A stretch of DNA of 64,000 nucleotides, from contig NZ_FOMI01000010.1 in the NCBI RefSeq assembly GCF_900112595.1, forward strand, positions 101,784 to 165,783, written 5' to 3'. The notes below the pieces were generated by a model, which was given only the letters and a program-made list of their open reading frames with translations, did no database searches and was not told the origin of the DNA. A program made the translations under genes and the position numbers. Positions 8,524 to 19,300 of this stretch are shown piece after piece. The stretch's first letter is position 1, and each line of letters begins with the position of its first letter. The stretch comes from Algibacter pectinivorans. Lineage in GTDB: Bacteria > Bacteroidota > Bacteroidia > Flavobacteriales > Flavobacteriaceae.

Positions 8524-11500
8524 TTAAATATTAAGGTTAAGACCGAATAAAAAAGTTTTAGGCAATGGTATACTTCGTGTACCGGTATTGAACGAGTATG
8601 CCTCTGGATCAATACCATTTCCTGCCGCACTCCAATTCCAAAGGTTATTAATTTGAAATGTCATTTTAGCAGCTGACAACTTAATTTTTTTTGTAATATC
8701 TTCTGGAAGATTATAAGCTAATGAAATGTTTCTTAGTTTTACATAATCACCTTTAATCACATTTACATCAGAATTTATCCATTGGTTACTAATAGTACTT
8801 GCATTATTTCTTATGCTTTCATCAAAATCTACGAATAAACGTGTATTGTTGTTTCTTTGAGAATCAGTATAGCGATCCACTATTCTCTTGTCATTAAGGT
8901 CATCAGAGTTTAAGGCTAAAACATCACTTCGCATAACATTACCTCCAGAGAAAACAAACAAAAAATTTAAATCTAATTGTTTATATGAAAATCTTTGTGA
9001 AAAGGAACCTGTATATTTTGGTAGTAAGCTCCCCATATTTACAAGTGCTTCTGGGTTTGTTATTGTTTTAATACTATCAGGCAAAGGATTTCCTTCATCA
9101 TCAAAAGTTATTGACGGTTCTCCATTTTCATCTAGAGCATAAGGATATCCATTAGTAACTCCTCCATGTTTATAAGCATACAAACTGTTATAGGTTTCTC
9201 CCTCTATAAAATAATCTAAAGGAGAACCTACATAAACAAACGCATCAGATGGTTCTCTAGTAACCTTATCTACAGTTGTTTCGTTAAAACTAAATACTAA
9301 GTTAGACCCCATTTTAAAATCTCCTTTACTGTACCAATCAGAACCAATACTTAACTCTATTCCTTTGTTAAGCAGTGCACCTGCATTGATTCTTCTTGTT
9401 AAAGCTCCAACAGTAGGGTCTAAATCAGTGGTTGTTAACAAGTCTGAACTATACTTACGATAAACATCTATACTTCCTCGTAATTTACTTTGCAGCACGC
9501 TAAAATCTAACCCCAAATTTGTAGTTTCAGTTTTCTCCCATCTTAACTTTGGGTTTGGTTGGGTAGTAATATCAATATATTCTAATGATCTATATAGTCT
9601 ATCATTTCTCCACCTAGCGATAATATTTGGAGTTGTAGACTGGTCTACCACCCCTGTATAACCATGAGTCGCTCTTAGTTTTAGAGAATTAACCCAACTC
9701 ATCTTTTCCATAAAATTCTCGTTAGTAATATTCCAACCTACACCAACAGACCACAATGGACGATTTTTATATTTTGAATCTACCCCAAATAAATCGGCTC
9801 TATCAACTCGGTAACTACCCGTTAAATTATATTTAGACAACAAGGTATAGTTAACGGAACTGTAAACTGAAAAATAGCGATGTAATATTTCCTGTTGCAC
9901 AGTAGAAAGCGCGGACAATGTTTTGTTACGCCCATAAATGTAACTTGGAACACCTGTTTCACTAAGGTCTTGTGTATTTAATGTATTATACGTTAATGTT
10001 ACGGGATTATATCCATAATTTAAGCTTTCAACACTTCTTGGAACAAAAGTTTCACGCATTTCAAAACCAGCTATAGCGCTAACAAAATGCTTGCCTTCAC
10101 CAAATTCTTGACTAAAATCTAGTTGATTCCTAAAAGAATGGTTCCTTGCTTGCCTTGTAGATTGCCTATAACGCCCGCCTTCAGAAAAACCATCTAAATA
10201 ACTGTAAACATCATTATTGGGGTTATACTCTGTTAAAGTATTTATAGCATAACGCATTTTATAGGAATCCTGCTCATAATATTGATCGGTATCTGTTCTC
10301 ACAGCTTCATGTTGAAATTGAGAGCTAAGGCTAAGTCCTTTCCTTAATTTCAATCTTAGTTTAGCAAATGCTCTTAAGTTTAATGATTTCCTTTGTGTTA
10401 TCCCTTCTTGAAGGGCTTGTAAAACATTAAATGTTACTGGGTTAAAACCACTTAAACCAGCTATTTGAGAGGCAACAATTGGGTTAATTTCACTGCTTGA
10501 AGTAAAACCGTCACTAATACCTACAAATGGAGACATAACAAGATTGCCATTTTCATCTGTAATTCGTTCATATCGTTTTTGGATATTAAAATCCCCAAAA
10601 CTTGAATCTGTAATGTCTGCATTTCTAATAGTTCCATTAACCCCAACGGTAACATCTAAATTATTGTTTACTTTATAACTGCTTTTTGCATAAAGATTAA
10701 AGGATTGATTGGAATTATACTTTATTCGATTGTCAGTATGGTCATAATTGAACGAAACATAGGTGTTTTGCCTACTAGAACCTCCCGAAAAAGAGATGTT
10801 GTAACGTTTTCTGAATTCATCTTTCCAAACGTTATCTCTATAATCTTTTATGTAATCATTATTTCTCCATTGTGAGGTCGTATTATCATAATCTGATTGA
10901 GATATGTTACCTTCTTCTAAATCTCTGTTTAATTGATATAAAGGGCTGTAATATAGTATTCTACTGCTGCCTATTTCTCCATAATTATCAAACATCGTGG
11001 CAATATCACCAAACCTATTGCGCTCTCTACTGTAAACAGCTTGTTCAAAATCAATTATATCACTTGTAGAAGCATAATTTAAATCTTTAAGATTAGGTTT
11101 TGTTGAAACAAAATAATCTGCATTAATACTAACTTTTAACTTCCCACGACCCTTTTTGGTTGTTAATACAATAATACCATTTGCAGCTCTTGAGCCGTAA
11201 ATAGATGCGGCTGCAGCATCTTTAAGAACGTTTACACTCTCTATGTCATAAGGATTAATTTGATCTAGGGTTAGCTCTGTGGGCAAACCATCAATTACAA
11301 TTAGAGGACTATACCCAACCTCAACTGAAGAAAATGTTCCAATACCACGCAAAATAGGTTTATCGGCAGATGCTCCAAATGGGTTTTTTTGATATAATAA
11401 TCCTGCAACACGGCCTTCAATGGCTGTTAATAGATCTGAGTTAACACTTTGATTTAAAGTTTTTTGATCTACTTTAGAAACTGCTCCCGTTAAATGCTTT

Positions 11501-12162
11501 CTGCTTATTGTTTTATACCCTGTTACTACAACTTCATCCATCTCTGTTATTTTCTCCTGAACAACAAGCGTTAGTTGAGTTTTTCCTTTTATTGGAAAAT
11601 ATTCTTTAGCTACAGTTAAACCTGAACATTCAATTACTCCATTGGAAGGCACATTTTCCATTAAAAAATTACCATCGAAATCGCTTGTACTAAACTTATT
11701 TGTCTCTAAAACGTGAATAGTAACCCCCGGGAAGGGCTCATTATTAGTGTTTAAAATTTTACCTGTTACATTAATTAATTGAGCAGATAAATTTTCTGTT
11801 TTAGATGAAGTAACAACAATTGTTGTATTGGTAAGTGTGTATTTTAAATTTTGATTTTTAAAGACTTCATTTAAAGCCTCTTTTAAGCCGACATTTTTAA
11901 GATTAATAGTTACTTTTTTTGATACTTTAAGCAATTTTTGAGTGTACAAAACTTCATAATCAGCTTGTCTTGCTAATTCTTTTAAAGCTTTTTCTAGAGT
12001 AACCTCATTAAAATTAACTGTTACATTTTGAGCTTGAACTAAAACGCAAAAAAACAGCATAAAAGAAAAGGTAAAACCTTTTAAGTACCGAGATTCAATT
12101 ATCCTAGAAATTTTCTTTCCAGGATTTAATTTAGGTATTTTACATTCTGAATTAATTTCCAT
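8524..12162 (-). CDS. SusC/RagA-family TonB-linked outer-membrane transporter with STN domain
   Basis: A TonB-dependent barrel of 1212 residues from ATG at 12162. A longer reading frame from TTG at 12270 exists, but its extra 36 residues are Cys-rich and precede the obvious signal sequence, so I prefer 12162. Order: signal peptide, STN domain (about 47-115), carboxypeptidase-regulatory-like domain (about 128-200), plug with YGSRAANGIIVLTTKKG, then the barrel ending in the usual aromatic/aliphatic strand (LFGLNLNI). The STN domain contacts FecR, so ligand binding can be signalled to the upstream sigma/anti-sigma pair. Cotranscribed with susD. Confidence 0.92.
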   Translation of the reverse strand: MEINSECKIPKLNPGKKISRIIESRYLKGFTFSFMLFFCVLVQAQNVTVNFNEVTLEKALKELARQADYEVLYTQKLLKVSKKVTINLKNVGLKEALNEVFKNQNLKYTLTNTTIVVTSSKTENLSAQLINVTGKILNTNNEPFPGVTIHVLETNKFSTSDFDGNFLMENVPSNGVIECSGLTVAKEYFPIKGKTQLTLVVQEKITEMDEVVVTGYKTISRKHLTGAVSKVDQKTLNQSVNSDLLTAIEGRVAGLLYQKNPFGASADKPILRGIGTFSSVEVGYSPLIVIDGLPTELTLDQINPYDIESVNVLKDAAAASIYGSRAANGIIVLTTKKGRGKLKVSINADYFVSTKPNLKDLNYASTSDIIDFEQAVYSRERNRFGDIATMFDNYGEIGSSRILYYSPLYQLNRDLEEGNISQSDYDNTTSQWRNNDYIKDYRDNVWKDEFRKRYNISFSGGSSRQNTYVSFNYDHTDNRIKYNSNQSFNLYAKSSYKVNNNLDVTVGVNGTIRNADITDSSFGDFNIQKRYERITDENGNLVMSPFVGISDGFTSSSEINPIVASQIAGLSGFNPVTFNVLQALQEGITQRKSLNLRAFAKLRLKLRKGLSLSSQFQHEAVRTDTDQYYEQDSYKMRYAINTLTEYNPNNDVYSYLDGFSEGGRYRQSTRQARNHSFRNQLDFSQEFGEGKHFVSAIAGFEMRETFVPRSVESLNYGYNPVTLTYNTLNTQDLSETGVPSYIYGRNKTLSALSTVQQEILHRYFSVYSSVNYTLLSKYNLTGSYRVDRADLFGVDSKYKNRPLWSVGVGWNITNENFMEKMSWVNSLKLRATHGYTGVVDQSTTPNIIARWRNDRLYRSLEYIDITTQPNPKLRWEKTETTNLGLDFSVLQSKLRGSIDVYRKYSSDLLTTTDLDPTVGALTRRINAGALLNKGIELSIGSDWYSKGDFKMGSNLVFSFNETTVDKVTREPSDAFVYVGSPLDYFIEGETYNSLYAYKHGGVTNGYPYALDENGEPSITFDDEGNPLPDSIKTITNPEALVNMGSLLPKYTGSFSQRFSYKQLDLNFLFVFSGGNVMRSDVLALNSDDLNDKRIVDRYTDSQRNNNTRLFVDFDESIRNNASTISNQWINSDVNVIKGDYVKLRNISLAYNLPEDITKKIKLSAAKMTFQINNLWNWSAAGNGIDPEAYSFNTGTRSIPLPKTFLFGLNLNI

Positions 12163-12197
12163 ACATTTACTTGTGTTTTTAGTTAGACATTTGTGAA

Positions 12198-12226
12198 AAA
12201 ATATACTAGCGACACACCTATAACAA
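12198..12226 (-). promoter_or_regulatory. Possible Bacteroidota-type promoter of the susC operon
   Basis: On the minus strand TTG (12224-12226) is followed after 18 bp by TATATTTT (12198-12205), near the consensus TTG-N(17-23)-TAnnTTTG. It sits 35-65 bp upstream of the ATG at 12162 and supports that start. Confidence 0.4.
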
Positions 12227-12293
12227 CCAGAGGCAATGCAACTGCTTCTGGTTTTTTCATTGTGAGGCAATATAAACTAGCAAACTTCAGATT

Positions 12294-13433
12294 TTAAGGA
12301 TACACAATAAGAGTATTCTTTTTAATCTCAAATTTTATATTATTAAGCTCAAGTACTTTTAATACTTCAGTTAAATTTTTATTCATAAAAGTTCCGCCAT
12401 TAAATTTCAAATCAGGTATATCTCCTTTATATTCCACCTGAATATCGTACCATCTTTCTAATTGTTTCATTACCATTTTTAAATCAGCATTATCAAACTT
12501 AAATCTTCCGTCTTTCCAAGCCATAGCAGATGCCGCATCGACATTGCTAACCAAAATAGAACTTGAGTTTTCGCTTACTTCAGCCTGTTGTCCTGGTCTT
12601 AAAATGGTTTTTTTATCTTTATAAGAAACGGCAACACTTCCTTCTAATAAGGTTGTTTTAGTAAAAGATTCATTGTTATAAGCATGCACATTAAAATGCG
12701 TTCCTAAAACTTCAATGATTTGGTTTCTAAATTTCACAAAAAATGGTTTACTCTTATCTTTTGCTACTTCAAAATAAGCTTCTCCCTCCAGCTCAACTAC
12801 TCTTTTATTTCCCTTAAAATGTGTTGGGTATTTTAATGTAGACATAGCATTTAAATACACTTTAGTACTGTCTGAAAGTATAACATTATACTGTCCTCCA
12901 ACTGGAGTTGATAAGGTATTAAAAGTATTTAAACCTCTATTATCTGTATAAGTATTAGGATTTACTACATACGAAACAAGTCCGTTAGAATTCATTTTAA
13001 TGGTTACCCTTTCTTTCTCTCCTTCACTAATAATTGTATCTTTACCTACTATATTGGTTAAAACAATTTGCTTTCCATTAGATAGTGTTAATACGCCTTT
13101 GGTTCCTCCTGGGCGAATTTCTTTTATTTCTTTTGCTAGCTCAACTCGAGAATCTACTGTTCTTGTAAAATAATATAATCCAGAAGCCAACATTAAAGCA
13201 ACGGATGCTGCTACATACAAACGTTTCCTTAAATTAACCACCTTAGTTTCTTGCTTAACAGGAACCTTATATTTTATATAATTAAAACTACTGTCTAACT
13301 GGTCTTTATTTAACCTCTTTTTGCTATTTGAAGCTTCAAATAAATACCACGCCTCTAGCTTATCTTTTTCATCATCAGATAAGGTTCCGCTCCTGTAATT
13401 CTTTAGTAAGGTTAAAATTTCTAATTCTGTCAT
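12294..13433 (-). CDS. FecR-family anti-sigma factor
   Basis: A trans-envelope regulator of 379 residues. The N-terminal cytoplasmic anti-sigma part (about 1-65) is followed by one membrane helix (about 69-88), a periplasmic FecR domain (centre with LSTPVGGQYNVILSDS and LEGEAYFEV) and a C-terminal DUF4974 domain (LERWYDIQVEY to the end). It transmits the STN signal of the SusC protein to the ECF factor encoded 170 bp upstream. Its stop lies about 130 bp before the susC ATG, which leaves room for a separate susC promoter under the sigma factor. Confidence 0.93.
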   Translation of the reverse strand: MTELEILTLLKNYRSGTLSDDEKDKLEAWYLFEASNSKKRLNKDQLDSSFNYIKYKVPVKQETKVVNLRKRLYVAASVALMLASGLYYFTRTVDSRVELAKEIKEIRPGGTKGVLTLSNGKQIVLTNIVGKDTIISEGEKERVTIKMNSNGLVSYVVNPNTYTDNRGLNTFNTLSTPVGGQYNVILSDSTKVYLNAMSTLKYPTHFKGNKRVVELEGEAYFEVAKDKSKPFFVKFRNQIIEVLGTHFNVHAYNNESFTKTTLLEGSVAVSYKDKKTILRPGQQAEVSENSSSILVSNVDAASAMAWKDGRFKFDNADLKMVMKQLERWYDIQVEYKGDIPDLKFNGGTFMNKNLTEVLKVLELNNIKFEIKKNTLIVYP

Positions 13434-13604
13434 AATAAAAAAACAGTTTTATCCCTGTTTATATAAGTAAGACAGATAAAACCATGATTTGTCATAGACG
13501 AAATCAAAAAAAAGTTAAAAAATTATTACCTTTTTGTTAAATACTATTTTTTATATTGAAGATTAAACAAGTAATAAAACAATAAACGACACATAATGAG
13601 CAAA

Positions 13605-14180
13605 TTAAAACCTAAACATTAAAACAATTAAAAACGGATTTATTTTAGCCCTTATTTTTTTTAACGCATTATATACTTGTTGTTTGGCTGTTTTATCAGA
13701 AATATTTAATTGATTAGCTATTTCATCATAAGAAAAATGATCTATTTTTCTCAAAACGAAAATTTCCCGCATTTTATCAGGAAGAGATTCTATTTCTTTG
13801 GCAATCATAAGGCTTAACTCCTCTTCTCTTTGATTAGCATCCGCAAAGGCGTAATTATTTTCTGTAAAATTTGAAATTGACTCCGCGTAACGAGAAACAA
13901 CCTTTTCATGTGCGATATGATTTAGTATTCTGTTTTTAGTTGCCTTATACAAATATGAAGATAGAGAGCCTTTAATATTTAATTCATTTCGTTTGTTCCA
14001 TATAGCCAAAAAAACCTCCTGAACAATATCGTTTGCTTCATCCTGATTCTGCAAAATTTTATAGGCATGGTTTATTAAAAGTTTACAATACCTATTAAAA
14101 ATTACAGTATAAGCCTGCTGATCATCCTCTTTAAGTAAATCTAATAGTAGCTTGTCTGGATATTTTTTATAAATAGGCAA
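13605..14180 (-). CDS. ECF-type RNA polymerase sigma-70 factor
   Basis: An extracytoplasmic-function sigma factor of 191 residues. Region 2 is recognisable by DEANDIVQEVFLAIW and region 4 by LPDKMREIFVLRK followed by a helix-turn-helix (YDEIANQLNISDKTAKQQV). It probably directs transcription of the susCD-protease operon when released by FecR. The frame starts at TTG (14180), and no in-frame ATG lies before region 2, so the TTG start is likely real. The order sigma, anti-sigma, transporter is the standard Bacteroidota arrangement. Confidence 0.92.
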   Translation of the reverse strand: MPIYKKYPDKLLLDLLKEDDQQAYTVIFNRYCKLLINHAYKILQNQDEANDIVQEVFLAIWNKRNELNIKGSLSSYLYKATKNRILNHIAHEKVVSRYAESISNFTENNYAFADANQREEELSLMIAKEIESLPDKMREIFVLRKIDHFSYDEIANQLNISDKTAKQQVYNALKKIRAKINPFLIVLMFRF

Positions 14181-14446
14181 AAAAAAGAAATAATTTTAGC
14201 CGTGTAATTTAAGAAATAATTGTTTTAATCAAAACAAAAATCCGTATTTCAGGATTATTTCAAAATTAAAAGTTCATCGAAATACCCCGTTTATAGAGAT
14301 TTGTTGAATAGACACTTTAGTCTAAAAAAAATTAATTAAAGTTTGCATATTTAGTATTGCCTTTATATTTTAAAAAAAAGTTAACTGTTACACGTTCCTT
14401 TATTGATCTATATAACAGACTCAATCTGTATTGAAATCTTTGAAGG

Positions 14447-14870
14447 CTATACATTCATATCACTGCACCTATATCTAAACAGTTTTGTTTTATCCAAAAT
14501 AGCCTTTACAAACCCTTTACTATCTATTATCCTAAAGTCTTTCATCTTTTAGAATTCCCCAACAATGGTATAAAACTTATTGTTCAGAATCCTATCAAAC
14601 AAGCCATTAATTCTCGGCATAATAAATTCTGTATTATTTTTTTTACTGTATTTTATAGAAAACTCAATTTCTACCTGTAAAACAGGTAATTCATTTGAAT
14701 ATACTTTTTTATAGAACCCAAAAGGCTTTTCAATTCAATTATATAAGTTTTTAAAACGTAGCATTAGTAGTATTAAATTTTCCTTTGTCTTCAATTTAAA
14801 AGGGTTACTATCTATAATGATAAAATCTATTACAAAAGGGTTATCGTTTCTATTAATGCTTCGTTAAATT
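14447..14870 (-). pseudogene. Possible decayed gene between the sigma factor and the element
   Basis: Read on the minus strand, protein-like segments occur in succession with a frame change and in-frame stops. One near 14760-14850 contains FVIDFIIIDSNPF. Another, near 14560-14740, contains PFGFYKKVYSNELPVLQVE and INGLFDRILNNKFY. A 32-codon ATG frame (14447-14545) continues in the same frame as the second. I do not recognise the family. It looks like a gene decayed by frameshift and nonsense mutations, but short chance frames in AT-rich DNA cannot be excluded. Confidence 0.3.
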
Positions 14871-14962
14871 TAAGAAACAAAGGACAACTGACTACAAAAA
14901 AGAGATAATAAAAACTTGTAAAACCAATAATAACAAGTAGTTATAAAACAAAAGAAAGATAA

Positions 14963-14978
14963 TTACTTCCCAATACAA
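14963..14978. repeat. attL, left copy of the 16-bp attachment repeat
   Basis: TTACTTCCCAATACAA, identical to 33184-33199; the flanking base differs on each side. Chromosomal DNA to the left of it was the original downstream region of mnmE. Confidence 0.88.
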
Positions 14979-15020
14979 TATGTAATCATTCCTTTAAACA
15001 CTATGTCTGACAAGTTATAA

Positions 15021-15040
15021 GGTGTAAATTAGGTGTAGTA
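15021..15040. promoter_or_regulatory. Candidate integrase arm-type sites, left end
   Basis: Two GGTGTA boxes 11 bp apart (15021-15026 and 15032-15037), about 45-60 bp inside attL. GGTGTAGTA at 15032-15040 recurs in inverted orientation at 33025-33033 near the right end, and GTGTAAATT at 15022-15030 recurs at 33107-33115. Confidence 0.5.
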
Positions 15041-15126
15041 TTTTGTTTGTTATTGGTTGATTTACGTACTAATATCTAACTATTAGACTTGGTAAATACC
15101 ATTAATTTTTTTTTAAAGAAAGAATA

Positions 15127-15777
15127 TCATAAAAATTCTTTATACTTCAGAATAATTTCTTGAAAATCATCCTTTATAAATTCCCAATGTTTGCCATTAA
15201 GGCAAATAGGATTAAAGTCTTCATCAGCTTGGTCAAAGGACGTGAAATTTTGGATAATTAAATCTCTATCGTGTGCATAAGGATATCTTTGCTTATGTAA
15301 ATCGAACATTTGGCTAATACCATAAGATTTATGCAAATCGTGTAAATCCCAAAAATCCTTTTTTCTTCCACCTCTTTGTACTACATCAACTTTCATTGCT
15401 ATAATTTCCTCAATAGTTGCCATTCTTATATTATCAACTATAATATAGGGTTGAATGAAAGTGTCTGTGTAATATAAGTCAAGCTTTATTGTATGGTCTT
15501 TGTCCTCTCCAACAAAATAGCTTTTTCCCATTGCTGGGCTTATATTTAAAAAATCTACATATTGAAAACTTTCTGTTAGATGTTTTTCAATGGCATCAAA
15601 ATCTAATGTTCCATATTGCAAATCACTAAACAAGTCAATATCAATGGACTCTCTATGCCCAATTTGTAAACTCAATGCTGTACCACCTACCAATCTAAAA
15701 TCATTAAACACATCGGATTGCATTAATTTTAGTAAGCTATTTTTCAATAGTTCATTAACCGTATTATAATATAGCAT
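15127..15777 (-). CDS. Nucleotidyltransferase toxin of the AbiEii/AbiGii family
   Basis: The toxin half of a type IV-like toxin-antitoxin pair, 216 residues. The nucleotidyltransferase core shows LVGGTALSLQ (G31-G32) followed by the metal-binding DID (D46, D48) in the SIDIDLFSD motif, and a later VDVVQRGGRKKDFWDL segment typical of the family. Such enzymes nucleotidylate RNA or other targets and arrest growth, acting in phage defence and element maintenance. Its ATG overlaps the antitoxin stop by one base (TAATG), so translation is coupled. Confidence 0.87.
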   Translation of the reverse strand: MLYYNTVNELLKNSLLKLMQSDVFNDFRLVGGTALSLQIGHRESIDIDLFSDLQYGTLDFDAIEKHLTESFQYVDFLNISPAMGKSYFVGEDKDHTIKLDLYYTDTFIQPYIIVDNIRMATIEEIIAMKVDVVQRGGRKKDFWDLHDLHKSYGISQMFDLHKQRYPYAHDRDLIIQNFTSFDQADEDFNPICLNGKHWEFIKDDFQEIILKYKEFL

Positions 15778-16274
15778 TATACCTTTTCTTTGTTTCTATA
15801 TATAGTGTAGGGTTTACGAATACCTTGTGCAAGTGCTTCTTCAATTTTTTCATTGCTGTAAAAACGTTTAATTTCTTCTTTTTCAATGTCGTTTCCACGC
15901 TCAAATACACGTTTAATAACTGCGACACTTTGCTTTTGCCAATCTATTTTAGAAATATCTGTATCCCAAAACAATGACCTTCTTAAAAGATTTAAGTTTG
16001 GGGTATTTTTTTCTAGTTTATTTTTTTCTTCCTTAATATCAAAATAGGTTTGTAGTAAGGCAAGTGTTCCCTCTTCTAGATTTAGTCTTTTTTCAATCTT
16101 TAAAGCTAGAGGCGTATTCAGTTTTCGTTTGCCTTTGGAAATGGCATTAATTGTTTGAGGATATTCATCAATAGACAATGCAAAAGGGCGTTGAGAAATG
16201 CCTTTTTTATTTAGCAAGCGTTCCAAAATTATGCCTGGATGAATGCCTTTGTATTTGTCGATTAATGTGTTCAT
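15777..16274 (-). CDS. HTH antitoxin with HigA-like N-terminus and DUF6922-like C-terminus
   Basis: The partner of the AbiEii-type toxin, 165 residues. Residues 10-75 form an XRE/HigA-like helix-turn-helix (GISQRPFALSIDEYPQTINAI). The C-terminal segment with LFWDTDISKIDW and VFERGND resembles DUF6922, a domain found in other antitoxin-like proteins. It is not the usual AbiEi winged-helix antitoxin, so the pair is a variant. Palindromes just upstream (16277-16300) suggest autorepression. The role is inferred from the overlap with the toxin gene. Confidence 0.75.
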   Translation of the reverse strand: MNTLIDKYKGIHPGIILERLLNKKGISQRPFALSIDEYPQTINAISKGKRKLNTPLALKIEKRLNLEEGTLALLQTYFDIKEEKNKLEKNTPNLNLLRRSLFWDTDISKIDWQKQSVAVIKRVFERGNDIEKEEIKRFYSNEKIEEALAQGIRKPYTIYRNKEKV

Positions 16275-16276
16275 AT

Positions 16277-16300
16277 TACAAATGTAAACAATTTTGTTTA
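16277..16300. promoter_or_regulatory. Candidate operator of the toxin-antitoxin pair
   Basis: Two overlapping palindromes just upstream of the antitoxin ATG: TTACAAATGTAA (16277-16288) and TAAACAA-TT-TTGTTTA (16285-16300). This is the usual place for autorepression by the HTH antitoxin. Confidence 0.45.
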
Positions 16301-16357
16301 TATCATCACATTGTAAATTTATTTAGGATTTGTATTTTCTTTATTTTAAGTTCAAAA

Positions 16358-19300
16358 TTACTTTACAGTCTTTTCGAAATCATCACACAATTGGTTTACG
16401 ATATCTTCGGTTTCTTTAATAAAGAATTGACCTAATGTTTTACGGTTTCTTCTTATGTATTTTTTATAAATGATTTCGAAGTCTTTGTAAATTTCATCTT
16501 CATCAAAAGCAGTTTTAGTACTTTTCATTTTAGCGATTACTCTTGTACCTTCTTTATTTACATACTCGAAAAAGGCTTCTATCTTATGTTGAAAATCTAA
16601 TATTAAAGCTTCAATTTCTTCTTCCTCTTCATTACGCTTTTCTATTATAGCTAAAATATCAAACTTGTACTGTTTACTGTATTTTGAGTTTGGCTCATTA
16701 ACTTCAGATTTCTTTTTACCCTTACCTTCATCTACTTCAGGTGGCGCTACTATTCCTATTCTATTATCAAAATACACCTCTACATCATCTATCAATTCTG
16801 ATGTGCCGGTTAATGAATTATATAAAACACTAAATCTATACCAAAATTCTGTAAAGTGTTCTTCACTATATTTCTCATCTATTTCTATAACAAATGCAAT
16901 TAAGTTTAAAATTCTAAAATACTTATTGATACTTTGTTTTAGTTTTTTAGCTTCTTCTGGTTGTTTTCTTACTAATTCTGCTACTGCACTTTCAAAATTA
17001 AGAATTGGTGTTATATCTTTTTTATCGCCTAATTGATATGCTTTAAAAAGATTAAAATGTGTTTTGAAAATATTCTCTTGTTTTACATTCTCGTAAATCT
17101 CTTGTAATAATTGCTCTTGTCCTAGTGGGTCGAAATCACTAACTACTACATTACTAAAATGCTCGAATGCTTGTTTTATATTATTAACGTTTACATTCTT
17201 GTAAGACAAGTCAATAATTTTACAGTCCTTTTTATATTTTCCTGCTGTACGGTTTACTCTTGAAATGGTTTGTATTGCGTTTATACCTCTAATCTCTTTA
17301 TCTAAAAATAAGGTATGTAATTTAGGTTCATCAAAACCTGTTTGTAATTTATCTACTACTATTACTAAACCATTTCTGGCAATTTTCGTAAAATTCTGTA
17401 ATACTTTGGCTTCTGATAAACCTCCATTTAAGGTTGTTGCGCTTTCGTACTTCTGACCATCTGAACTATAAACAATATAGATAGGTGCATCTTTAAAACG
17501 TTCGTGTTTCTTTTCTGAAACTAATTCGTTATAATATTGCTGTATGTATTTACGATATTTAATTGCTGCTTTAATAGAAGATGCTGCAAACATTGCTTTA
17601 GCTGTTCCTCTAATATTATGATATACTGCCGACACTAATCGTTTTGCGACAAACTTTGAAATCGCTTCTATACGCTCTTCGTTTTCGTAAATATTCTTTT
17701 TGCTTATTCTGTATTTTTTACCATCTGCATCTACACCTGCATCTGGATTATTTGGCAATTCTTGATAATATCCGTTATCTTCTTCAAAACCTTCTGTTGC
17801 ATCTTCTGGTTTTTCAAAATACATTTTAGCAGATACAGGAACAATCCCTTTTATTGGATTTAAAATATAGCCATCTTCAATAGCTTCTTTCATTGTATAA
17901 CTATCAAACGGAACCCAAATTTTTTCGGCTTCTGCATACTTGTTATACTCACCAAAACGTGCTAATGTTACATCACTTGGTGTTGCTGTAAAACCAATTA
18001 TTAAGTTTTTCTTATTATATGTTTTCTTATATTCTTTATTAGTGTCGAAACTGTTTTGTAATTCGTCAAATAATGACACCATTTCTTCGTGTTGTTGTCC
18101 ACTATTAGAACGATGTATTTCGTCAATTAAAAAAGCAATTCGCATAGCAGATAACTTTTGTACTACCTCATTATCTAAAAACTCTCTTATTGAGTTAAAC
18201 TTTTGAAGATTGACTACTACAATACGTTTGTCTGTGTTTAAAGCCTCTAAAAACGATTTTTTACTATTAGCCTCTATGAACATACTATTTGCAATGTTCA
18301 TATTATACATTTTACTATCTAATTGGTCTCTTAACTGTACTCTATCGACCACTAACATTATTTTATCATAGACAAACTCATCGTTTTTACGTAAATCTTT
18401 CAACATTAAAGAAGACCAACCTATAATATTACTTTTACCAAAACCTGCTGCGTATTGTAATAGTAATGAATAGACGTTTTTATTATTTTGATACTTCTGC
18501 CTTTTAGTAATTAATTCTTCAATTTGAGTAGCCCCTAAGCCTTTTTCAGTTAGTTGTTGACGAAGTTTATTTATGAAATAATCTGGCTCGTCTTCGTGTT
18601 CTAAAAATTCATCTATTTTATTGATGATTTTATCTGCTCCAAATTTTTGTTTTGGTCTGGGTGCAATTAATCTACCATCGTTATGCTTGTATTCTTTTTG
18701 CTTTCCTTTTTCTGATTTTACTAATTCACGTTCAATAAAGTTATAATAAAGTATTTCTCGCTCTATCATTTTTTTACCGTACAAAGCTTTAAAGACTTCT
18801 TCAAAACGTTGTTGCTTTGTTGCTTCTCTATTATTTAATGGATATGGTTTTAGAGCATCTTTTAAGTTTGCTTTGTACTTATCAAAATCGAAACTATTAT
18901 TTTCTACTTGTGTTTTTATTTCATCAAATTGATTTGAAATATTTCTGATGATAAAAGTATCTTGAACATCTGTAGTTGTAATATGTATCGCTTTTTCGAA
19001 TATCTTTAAAAAGTCTTTACGGATAGTTTGCGATACATCGTTACCATCTGCAATCTCTAAATAGTTAGTTACTGCTTTTTGATAATCATTTGCAATTTTA
19101 ATCTTTCCGTCTTTATGTGCGCTTTGGTTATTGTAATTAGATTTTAATTCTGAATATCCTAAAAATATACCGTTTAAGAAAAAGGTAATATCTGGACGAA
19201 AACTAAATTGTGTTTTACCTTGATACTTGTATATGTATGGTAACTCTTGTACTACTGAAAATTGATTTTCGTTAAATAATGTATCTCCGTGCGTGATACT

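Noticed and set aside
12163..12270. N-terminal extension of the SusC protein from a TTG start
   Set aside because: The extra 36 residues precede the real signal peptide, are Cys-rich and start at TTG, while a promoter-like box lies inside that stretch.
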